DNA of 64,000 bases, from positions 17,635-81,634 of the forward strand of contig CALWPC010000020.1 in assembly GCA_944383325.1 (NCBI GenBank), read 5' to 3'. A program made the translations under genes and the position numbers. The notes under the pieces were generated by a model. The model did no database searches. It saw only the letters and a list, made by a program, of their open reading frames with translations, and was not told the origin of the DNA. Positions 57,745-64,000 of this stretch are shown here, piece by piece; position 1 is the first letter of the stretch; each line of letters begins with the position of its first letter. The stretch comes from an uncultured Lachnospiraceae bacterium (lineage in GTDB: Bacteria; Bacillota; Clostridia; Lachnospirales; Lachnospiraceae).

Positions 57745-60468
57745 ATGAATACAGTGTATTTGGTTATGCCAAACACAAAGAAGGATTGTATTCTCTATGG
57801 GGTAGAGTATCTCGCAGACAGTTTAAGACGTGCGGGATATACGATTAAAAAGGCGACCGAGGAGCAGGCGATTGAGAATTACCGGCAGTTTGACGCTCCG
57901 GCCGTCTATGTGGGAAGCAGGGACGGCTCCGCGCTGATACAGAAAGCGGAGGAGGAGCAGCTGCTGTTGTACCACACGCATGCACCGAAAGGGGAGGGCT
58001 TTTATCTGCATACATTGCCGGGACGTTTTTTTGTCGTTGTCGGAGGCAGTGAGGTCGGCGCGCTTTACGGTTGTGTGGAGCTTGCGGAGCGTATTGACAG
58101 GGAAGGCGGACTGCCGCACGAGATTTTTTACGGCGATGAGCCGGTGTGCAAGCTGCGCGGTCCGGTGGTAGGGCTGCAGCTGACAAAAATTGAGCCGCCG
58201 CGGAAAACGTATGAATATCCGATTACGAAAAGTCGTTTCCCCTGGTTTTACGACCGTGAGCTGTGGATTGAGTTTTTGGAAATGATGGTTAAAAACCGGT
58301 GCAATGTGCTTTATATCTGGAGCGGGCATCCGTTTGCTTCGCTTGTGCGGGTTCCGGATTACCCGGAGGCGCTTGAGGTGACGGACGAGGAGTTTGCGCT
58401 CAATCAGGAAACATTTGCATGGCTTGCGACGGAGTGCGGCCGGCGCGGCATTTGGCTAGTCCTGAAGTTTTACAATATTCATATCTCATATCCTTTTGCG
58501 GTTGCGCATGATCTGGAGCTTTTGCAGAGCGATATTCATCCGTTGGTGGCGGATTATACGTATAAATCGATTGTAGAATTTATGAAAACATTCCCAAATG
58601 TCGGTTTGATGGTCTGCCTGGGAGAAGCGCTGCGCGGACAGCAGAATAAGACGGATTGGTTTTTAAAGACGATTTTACCGGCGGTCAAGGAGGGAGTCAG
58701 ACAGGCGGGACTTGAGACGGAGCCCCCTTTGATTTTGCGGGGACATGACTGTGACGCGGACACGATTTTGCGCGAGGCGATGAAAACTTATTCGAATATT
58801 TATACGATGTGGAAATACAATGGGGAAAGCCTGACGACGTATTTTCCGACCGGCGAGTGGCAGAAAATTCATCAGAATTTGAGTTCGCATGGCCAGCCGC
58901 ATATTATGAATGTTCACGTATTGGCCGATTTAGAGCCGTTCCGTTATGGAGCACCTTCGTTTATTCAAAAATGTATGCAGGCGGGATGTGAGCGGTTAGG
59001 CGGCAACGGACTGCATTTGTATCCGCTGTTTTACTGGGATTGGCCGTATTCGGCGGATAAGGCGACGCCGAGGCTGAAGGCAGTGGAGCGTGACTGGATG
59101 TGGTATGACGCGTGGTTCCGCTATGCGTGGAATCCATATCGCGGTGAACGGGAAGAACGGATGTTCTGGGTTTCGGTGCTGTGCGATCGGTTTGGCTGCG
59201 GCAATGAGACGGGCGAACAGATTTTGGACGCAATCGAGGCGGCCGGCGAGTGCGCTCCGCGTATCTTGCGTCGTGTCGGGATTACGGAGGGCAACCGTCA
59301 GACGTGGAGCCTCGGTATGACGATGACCGAGTTTACGCATGTCAAAAAGTACCGCCCGAATCTGGAGCTTTGGAAATCGGTTTCCACGCCGGGAGAGCAG
59401 CCGGATGATTATGTCCGAAGAGAATTGGCGGGCGAACCGCATTTTGGCGAGACGCCTTACGACATGGTCGGGGAAGTTAGGTATTATGCAAATCGCGCAT
59501 GGGAACAGGCAAACAACGCGAAGGCGTCTGTGACGCGCAATGAGACAGAATTTCAATATCTTCTGACGGATATACAGGCGATCCGGCTGATCAGTCTTTC
59601 ATATGGGAAAAAGATTGAGGCGGCGATGAATATTCTGTTTTATAAAGAGACGATGGATGAACAGCTCAGAGGAGATCTTCAGCTGCTGCGGGATGCGCGG
59701 GAGCAGATGAAAGAAAGCCTGGATTATTACCGTGCAGTCTGTGATCTTACCAAAGATACGTATTTGTATGCGAACAGTATGCAGACGCCGCAGAGGAAAA
59801 TTCCGTTCCCCGACGGGGAGGCGTTTGGACACTGGACGCAGTGCCTGCCCGAGTACGAGCGTGAATTTGAGAATTTCGACCGGCATTTGACCGATATGGA
59901 AAACGGCATTTATCCGGAGACGGAAACGGAGGAGGAGCGGGCGATTCAGCCGCTTCCAAACGCAGTGTTCCGTAATCTTTCGGAGGAGGACTATCCGGAG
60001 TTTACCGTCGGAAAAGGGGTTTCGGTATTCTCAGATCGCGAATGTAAAATTCAGGCGTGCGCGCCGGAGCTGTGCGGGCTTCGGGGATTGCAGCTGAATC
60101 GGGCGCTTGCGGAGAGTCAGGGAGCGACGCTGACGCTAGAGTTTGATGAGGACGTGCAGGTGCTGATCGGTTATTTTAGGGCCAAAGGCAAAGAAAATAA
60201 ATATCTGAAGGTGCCGGATCTGGAGACAAATACACATGCGGACGACCGCGGAGGATTGGCAGTTGTGTTTGAAGACGCCGTCAAGGTGGAGGATTGTCCG
60301 GTTGTGAACGTGCATGCTTTTCAATATGAAAAGGGAAAGCACCGAATCTTCCTGGACGTCGGATCATTCGTCTTTCTGGGAGTCGTTCCGGCGAGTCACA
60401 AGCTTCGCTCCCGTCAGGCGGGACTTGCGGGCGACACGTTGGAGATGTTGGACTGGATGTTTGTTTAA
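57745..60468 (+). CDS. Large putative glycoside hydrolase (GH67/GH20-like N-terminal domain) of the uronate operon
   Basis: A 907-residue protein without a signal peptide, so probably cytosolic. Residues 1-130 look like the GH67N/GH20 domain 2 fold: YGVEYLADSLRRAGYTIKKA and RFFVVVGGSEVGALYGCVELAERIDREGG. Residues 150-480 look like a TIM barrel: FPWFYDRELWIEFLEMMVKNRCNVLYIWSGHPFASL, VGLMVCLGEALRGQQNKTDWF, LILRGHDCDADTIL, IYTMWKYNGES, with several conserved-looking acidic residues. The remainder is helical, then a beta-rich C-terminal part from about 750. It follows uxaA by 20 bp, so hydrolysis of a uronic-acid-containing oligosaccharide, such as an alpha-glucuronide, is the best guess; specific family not established. 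Confidence 0.7.
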   Translation: MNTVYLVMPNTKKDCILYGVEYLADSLRRAGYTIKKATEEQAIENYRQFDAPAVYVGSRDGSALIQKAEEEQLLLYHTHAPKGEGFYLHTLPGRFFVVVGGSEVGALYGCVELAERIDREGGLPHEIFYGDEPVCKLRGPVVGLQLTKIEPPRKTYEYPITKSRFPWFYDRELWIEFLEMMVKNRCNVLYIWSGHPFASLVRVPDYPEALEVTDEEFALNQETFAWLATECGRRGIWLVLKFYNIHISYPFAVAHDLELLQSDIHPLVADYTYKSIVEFMKTFPNVGLMVCLGEALRGQQNKTDWFLKTILPAVKEGVRQAGLETEPPLILRGHDCDADTILREAMKTYSNIYTMWKYNGESLTTYFPTGEWQKIHQNLSSHGQPHIMNVHVLADLEPFRYGAPSFIQKCMQAGCERLGGNGLHLYPLFYWDWPYSADKATPRLKAVERDWMWYDAWFRYAWNPYRGEREERMFWVSVLCDRFGCGNETGEQILDAIEAAGECAPRILRRVGITEGNRQTWSLGMTMTEFTHVKKYRPNLELWKSVSTPGEQPDDYVRRELAGEPHFGETPYDMVGEVRYYANRAWEQANNAKASVTRNETEFQYLLTDIQAIRLISLSYGKKIEAAMNILFYKETMDEQLRGDLQLLRDAREQMKESLDYYRAVCDLTKDTYLYANSMQTPQRKIPFPDGEAFGHWTQCLPEYEREFENFDRHLTDMENGIYPETETEEERAIQPLPNAVFRNLSEEDYPEFTVGKGVSVFSDRECKIQACAPELCGLRGLQLNRALAESQGATLTLEFDEDVQVLIGYFRAKGKENKYLKVPDLETNTHADDRGGLAVVFEDAVKVEDCPVVNVHAFQYEKGKHRIFLDVGSFVFLGVVPASHKLRSRQAGLAGDTLEMLDWMFV

Positions 60469-60492
60469 CTATATTTTAAAATGTAATTGTAA

Positions 60493-60528
60493 GGGGACGC
60501 TTCACACCGGTGAGCGTCCCCGATTATT
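60493..60528 (+). terminator. Terminator of the uxaBA operon
   Basis: GGGGACGCT (60493-60501) pairs perfectly with AGCGTCCCC (60513-60521), with an inner CAC/GTG arm, followed by GATTATTTT. Confidence 0.82.
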
Positions 60529-60616
60529 TTGTGCTTTTTGCTGCGGAAAGCATTGTGTTTGTTACGGTGGAGTTATCGTTGGGCATTTAGCTGCACAAGA
60601 ATTTCCAAATTCGTTA

Positions 60617-60645
60617 TTGACATCTAATTGCTGTTAGGGTATACT
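60617..60645 (+). promoter_or_regulatory. Promoter of the feo operon
   Basis: TTGACA (60617-60622), 17-bp spacer, TATACT (60640-60645), about 55 bp before the first feoA. Confidence 0.82.
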
Positions 60646-60648
60646 AAC
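60633..60648. promoter_or_regulatory. Possible DtxR/IdeR-type iron box over the feo -10
   Basis: GTTAG-GGTATA-CTAAC: 5-bp inverted arms covering the -10 hexamer. The left half (TTAGG) and right half (CTAAC) resemble the DtxR-family consensus. Immediately downstream TAACTTTT-GGAAG-AAAAGTTA (60645-60665) is a perfect 8-bp hairpin at the transcript start. Confidence 0.45.
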
Positions 60649-60698
60649 TTTTGGAAGAAAAGTTAACTGCAGCTAACAAAGAAGGAAGAGGAGAAATG

Positions 60699-60908
60699 AT
60701 GCCTTTAACGATGGCCCAAATTGGGGAACCAAGTCAAATTCAAAGAATTACCGGAAAAGAGGAAGTGAAAAAGTTTCTGGAAAGCCTCGGATTTGTTGTG
60801 GGAGGCATAGTAACTGTCGTATCTGAAATAAACGGAAATCTCATTGTTAATGTGAAAGATTCCCGTATTGCAGTCGGTAAAGATATGGCCACAAAAATCA
60901 TGGTATAA
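60699..60908 (+). CDS. feoA: FeoA-domain protein, first copy
   Basis: A 69-residue cytosolic SH3-like protein: MPLTMAQIGEPSQIQRITGKEEVKKFLESLGFVVGGIVTVVSEINGNLIVNVKDSRIAVGKDMATKIMV. The pattern LGF-x-x-G and the end GKDMATKI are typical of FeoA, which modulates FeoB-dependent Fe(II) uptake. Clustered ATGs at 60696 and 60699 follow AGGAG; 60699 gives the better 5-nt spacing. First gene of the feo operon; a second feoA follows after 76 bp. Confidence 0.85.
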   Translation: MPLTMAQIGEPSQIQRITGKEEVKKFLESLGFVVGGIVTVVSEINGNLIVNVKDSRIAVGKDMATKIMV

Positions 60909-60984
60909 TGAGCCTTGGCATAAGGCGAAAAACTCATCGAGACGACCGTCGAGATGTATCATAGTTAAGAGAGGACGCAGCACA

Positions 60985-61206
60985 ATGAGAACATTAAGAG
61001 AAGCAAAGATCGGCGAAACGGTCAAAGTCAGCAGGCTCAATGGAACCGGGGCGGTAAAACGGCGTATTATGGATATGGGCATTACGAAAGGTACGGATGT
61101 GTATATTCGGAAAGTGGCTCCGCTCGGAGATCCGGTAGAGGTTACTGTACGCGGTTATGAACTGTCTCTGCGGAAGGCGGATGCGGAAATGATTGAGATA
61201 CAGTAA
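60985..61206 (+). CDS. feoA: FeoA-domain protein, second copy
   Basis: A 73-residue FeoA: MRTLREAKIGETVKVSRLNGTGAVKRRIMDMGITKGTDVYIRKVAPLGDPVEVTVRGYELSLRKADAEMIEI. The RRIMDMGITKGT and APLGDPVEVTVRGYELSLRK motifs are classic for FeoA. GAGAGGA lies upstream of the ATG. The two FeoA proteins are clearly different in sequence, so they are old paralogues rather than a recent duplication. feoB follows after 54 bp. Confidence 0.92.
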   Translation: MRTLREAKIGETVKVSRLNGTGAVKRRIMDMGITKGTDVYIRKVAPLGDPVEVTVRGYELSLRKADAEMIEIQ

Positions 61207-61260
61207 TATTGTTCAGATGAGATCATTAAGACAGCAAGTGCTGTAGAAACGGAGTGAGTC

Positions 61261-63435
61261 ATGAGTATTAAAATTGCATTAGCGGGCAACCCAAACAGTG
61301 GAAAGACCACGCTGTTTAATGCCCTCACCGGCGCCAATCAGTTTGTCGGCAACTGGCCCGGGGTTACCGTGGAAAAAAAAGAAGGTAAATTAAAAAGATC
61401 GCTAGGCGTGCAGGGCGCAGAAGATGTGGCGATCATGGATCTTCCCGGAATTTATTCTCTCTCCCCCTATACACTGGAGGAGGTTGTGGCGAGAAATTAT
61501 CTGATCGCCGAGAGACCGGACGCGATTTTGAATATTGTGGACGGTACGAACATTGAGAGAAATCTGTATTTGTCGACACAGCTGATGGAGCTTGGGATTC
61601 CCGTTGTGTTGGCAGTCAACATGGCGGATCTGGTTCGCAAAAACGGGGATCAGATTTCTGTATCGGCGCTGAGCAAAAAACTTGGCTGTCCGGTTGTGCA
61701 AATTTCAGCGCTCAAAGGAGACGGCGTAAAAGAGGTGGCCGAGGCGGCGGTTCGGGCAGCAAAGAGCAAAAAGGCGGCGGCGCCGGTACATACGTTTGCA
61801 GCCGAGGTAGAACAGGCACTCGAATCGGTTGAGAATAAACTGGGATCCGAGATTCCCGAGGGACAGAGGCGGTTTTATGCGGTAAAGCTCCTGGAGAGAG
61901 ATGATAAAATTGCGGAGCAGATGAAGTACGTGCCGGACGTTTCGCAGGAAATTTCCGATCTTGAAAAGGCGATGGATGACGATACGGAGAGCATCATTAC
62001 CAATGAGCGGTACGTTTATATTTCGTCGATTATCGGAGAATGCATTCAGAAAAAGAAATCTGCAGACAATATGACTATTTCAGACAAAATTGACCGGATA
62101 GTTACAAACCGGTGGTTGGCGCTGCCGATTTTCGCGGTTGTCATGTGGATTGTGTATTATATTTCAGTCAGCACGGTCGGGACGATCGTCACGGATTGGA
62201 CGAACGATGTGCTGTTTGGTGAGATTATTCCTCCGGCTATTGAAAGTGGATTGACGGCGATCGGCTGTGCGGATTGGCTGTCCGGACTCATTCTGGACGG
62301 AATTGTTGCCGGTGTCGGCGCGGTGCTAGGATTTGTGCCGCAGATGTTGGTGCTGTTTCTGTTCCTGGCGTTTCTTGAGAGCTGCGGATATATGGCGCGC
62401 GTGGCGTTTATCATGGACCGTATTTTCCGCAAGTTTGGCCTTTCCGGAAAGTCATTTATCCCTATGCTGATCGGAACCGGCTGCGGCGTTCCGGGCATTA
62501 TGGCATCCCGCACGATTGAGAACGACCGCGACCGCAAGATGACGATTATGACAACGACGTTTATTCCGTGCGGCGCGAAGCTGCCGATCATCGCATTGAT
62601 TGCGGGCGCGTTGTTTGACGGTGCAAGTTGGGTGGCGCCCAGCGCTTATTTTGTAGGCATTGCCGCGGTTGTCATTTCCGGTATTATTTTGAAAAAGACA
62701 AAAATGTTTGCCGGCGACCCGGCGCCGTTTGTCATGGAGCTGCCGGCATATCACTGGCCGACGGTCGGAAACGTGCTCCGCAGTATGTGGGAACGCGGAT
62801 GGTCCTTTATTAAGAAAGCCGGAACGATTATTCTTCTTTCCACGATTCTCGTTTGGTTCACCTCGTACTTTGGATGGGTCGACGGAGAATTCCGCATGTT
62901 GGAAGACCTTGAAATGGATCATAGCATTCTTGCATCAATCGGACGCGGCATCTGTTGGCTGTTCACACCGCTCGGTTGGGGAGACTGGAAGTCCGCCGTT
63001 GCAGCGGTGACCGGCCTTGTTGCAAAAGAAAATGTTGTCGGAACATTCGGTATTCTGTACGGGTTTTCGGAAGTTGCCGAGAATGGCGATGAAATTTGGG
63101 GAACGCTTGCAGCAAATATGACGACGATTGCAGCATATTCCTTCCTGGTATTTAACCTGCTGTGCGCTCCGTGCTTTGCGGCGATGGGAGCGATCAAGCG
63201 CGAGATGAATAATGCAAAGTGGTTCTGGTTTGCGATTGGTTATCAGTGCCTTTTGGCCTATGTGGTGTCTCTCTGCATCTATCAGATTGGCAGCCTCATT
63301 GCCAGCGGTGCGTTTGGGTTCTGGACCGTGATTGCATTCCTGCTTGTAATCGGTATTATTTATCTGTTGTTCCGGCCGTACAGACCGAGCACGACATTCT
63401 CAGGCAAGGTCAAAAGCGCTGCCAACGCGAAATAA
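61261..63435 (+). CDS. feoB: Ferrous iron transporter FeoB
   Basis: Membrane Fe(II) transporter of 724 residues. N-terminal G domain: G1 AGNPNSGKTTLFNALTG (about residues 8-24), G2 WPGVTVEKKEG, G3 DLPGIYSL, G4 VNMAD; then a helical spacer and from about residue 285 eight or more hydrophobic segments with the Gate motifs: VLGFVPQMLVLFLFLAFLESCGYMARVAFIMDRIFRKFGLSGKSFIPMLIGTGCGVPGIMASRTIENDRDRKMTIMTTTFIPCGAKLPI. A typical single-chain bacterial FeoB; FeoC is replaced by the small Cys-rich protein downstream. Confidence 0.97.
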   Translation: MSIKIALAGNPNSGKTTLFNALTGANQFVGNWPGVTVEKKEGKLKRSLGVQGAEDVAIMDLPGIYSLSPYTLEEVVARNYLIAERPDAILNIVDGTNIERNLYLSTQLMELGIPVVLAVNMADLVRKNGDQISVSALSKKLGCPVVQISALKGDGVKEVAEAAVRAAKSKKAAAPVHTFAAEVEQALESVENKLGSEIPEGQRRFYAVKLLERDDKIAEQMKYVPDVSQEISDLEKAMDDDTESIITNERYVYISSIIGECIQKKKSADNMTISDKIDRIVTNRWLALPIFAVVMWIVYYISVSTVGTIVTDWTNDVLFGEIIPPAIESGLTAIGCADWLSGLILDGIVAGVGAVLGFVPQMLVLFLFLAFLESCGYMARVAFIMDRIFRKFGLSGKSFIPMLIGTGCGVPGIMASRTIENDRDRKMTIMTTTFIPCGAKLPIIALIAGALFDGASWVAPSAYFVGIAAVVISGIILKKTKMFAGDPAPFVMELPAYHWPTVGNVLRSMWERGWSFIKKAGTIILLSTILVWFTSYFGWVDGEFRMLEDLEMDHSILASIGRGICWLFTPLGWGDWKSAVAAVTGLVAKENVVGTFGILYGFSEVAENGDEIWGTLAANMTTIAAYSFLVFNLLCAPCFAAMGAIKREMNNAKWFWFAIGYQCLLAYVVSLCIYQIGSLIASGAFGFWTVIAFLLVIGIIYLLFRPYRPSTTFSGKVKSAANAK

Positions 63436-63482
63436 GACAGGGCTGCCAGATTGTAGCTTACAAGCAGACAGGAGCTGATGTT

Positions 63483-63638
63483 ATGGGAACTTTGTTAGTG
63501 CTTATTATTTTGCTGATTATTGTCGGGGCGATTGTCTCGTCAATGGTGAAACAGAAAAAACAGGGAAAGCCAAGCTGTGGCTGTGACTGCGCGCATTGCC
63601 CAAGCGCCTGCGGACATGTCGCAAAACAGGAAAAGTAG
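63483..63638 (+). CDS. FeoB-associated Cys-rich membrane protein
   Basis: A 51-residue protein with one N-terminal membrane helix (TLLVLIILLIIVGAIVSSMV) and a cytosolic tail containing four cysteines and a histidine in CGCDCAHCPSACGH. This is the FeoB-associated Cys-rich membrane protein family found directly after feoB in Firmicutes; the cysteines could bind iron or sense redox state (inference). ATG 63483 has AGGAG about 9 nt upstream; the longer overlapping frame inside feoB is rejected. Terminator at 63656 closes the operon. Confidence 0.88.
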   Translation: MGTLLVLIILLIIVGAIVSSMVKQKKQGKPSCGCDCAHCPSACGHVAKQEK

Positions 63639-63655
63639 CATGGCAAAACGAAAGA

Positions 63656-63687
63656 GGGACCGATGTCATATGGCATCGGTCCCTTTT
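63656..63687 (+). terminator. Terminator of the feo operon
   Basis: GGGACCGATG (63656-63665) pairs perfectly with CATCGGTCCC (63674-63683), loop of 8 nt, then TTTT. Confidence 0.88.
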
Positions 63688-63692
63688 GTGAT

Positions 63693-64000
63693 GTGCGCCT
63701 TGCGGCGCACGTCACTAATGGGTGAAAGTCCCTAATCCGCCCTAGTAGTGGGAAGGATACAGCCAAGACCAAGGGTGTCCATCGTGAGGTGGGATCTGAA
63801 GGAAGGTGGAGGCGAATCTCTGGTCTGACGAACAGAAATCACATCAGGCTATAGTTAAGGATAAGGTTGCCGAACAAACTGAAGTCCAATAGCTACTCGG
63901 AATTAACTATGGTAAATGTGGCAGATATATGGAGAGAAAGAAACGTGTGGTACCAAGGGAGGTCTCGTCAGCGGATGGAAACAGAGTATGAAATCCGTGA
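63693..64000 (+). mobile_element. Group II intron, 5' part (continues beyond the window)
   Basis: Starts with GTGCGCC-TTGC-GGCGCAC (63693-63710), the group II intron 5' end (GUGYG) with its first stem, followed by segments characteristic of domain I in bacterial introns: GGGTGAAAGTCCCTAATCC, AGCCAAGACCAAGGGTGTCC, ATCGTGAGGTGG, ATCTGAAGGAAG and GGAGGCGAATCTCTGG. The reverse transcriptase/maturase gene and the 3' end would lie outside. The ribozyme mobilises by retrohoming with its encoded maturase. It begins 6 bp behind the feo terminator T run. Class cannot be fixed from the visible part. Confidence 0.85.

Overview
The window looks like about 64 kb of chromosome from an anaerobic, spore-forming Clostridia-class Firmicute, most likely a gut Lachnospiraceae-type organism. 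The grounds are the spoIIGA-sigE-sigG sporulation locus, an [FeFe]-hydrogenase maturation gene (hydF), dockerin-tagged carbohydrate esterases, uronate and xylulose catabolism, Gram-positive style mraZ-ftsZ gene order, and TTGACA/TATAAT promoters with strong AGGAGG ribosome sites. No tRNA, rRNA or CRISPR array was seen. All assignments come from reading the sequence and from knowledge of the families; no database search was run.

Layout. 1-3.5 kb: the end of a DUF624 membrane protein gene, xylulokinase and a solitary MsmX/UgpC-type sugar ABC ATPase. 3.5-10 kb: two PLP aminotransferases, a TM1266-type hydrogenase regulator, a three-gene SsuABC/TauABC-like ABC importer and hydF, run together as one operon-like unit. 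10-15.2 kb: an accessory block with two secreted dockerin-esterases, an XRE/TPR regulator and a PII-like protein overlapping a Kef-type antiporter. 15.5-28 kb: the division and cell-wall cluster mraZ-rsmH-ftsL-two class B PBPs-murD-ftsW-murA-ftsQ-ftsZ; mraY, murE, murF and murG are not here. 28-35 kb (minus strand): an unusual ECF-type sigma factor with a 350-residue C-terminal extension, then an XRE/cupin regulator with potABCD polyamine uptake. 35-40 kb: spoIIGA-sigE, a non-coding gap, sigG, ylmC/ymxH-like, nrdR and a SEC-C protein. 40-52 kb: sugar-phosphate and surface-glycan genes (glmM, a three-module GDP-mannose pyrophosphorylase/phosphomannose isomerase fusion, a class V aminotransferase), two tandem orphan sugar-binding lipoproteins, a UGM/HemY-like flavoprotein and a GT-C glycosyltransferase. 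52-60.5 kb: a divergent galacturonate/glucuronate regulon (lacI-uxaC against uxaB-uxaA-large glycosidase) with two matching operator palindromes. 60.6-63.7 kb: an feoA-feoA-feoB-Cys-rich protein ferrous iron operon. From 63,693 to the window end: the 5' part of a group II intron sitting just behind the feo terminator.

The strongest unexplained element is at 37,060-37,721, between sigE and sigG. It has a near-consensus promoter and a strong terminator but no open reading frame, and it is full of perfect hairpins and nested stems. I read it as a large structured non-coding RNA of about 660 nt, in the size class of OLE, ROOL and GOLLD RNAs. Other points of interest are a spoIIG-like promoter with an abnormally long spacer and an overlapping Spo0A box, the transporter embedded between hydrogenase-maturation genes, the triple mannose-enzyme fusion and the unassigned glycosidase of the uronate operon.
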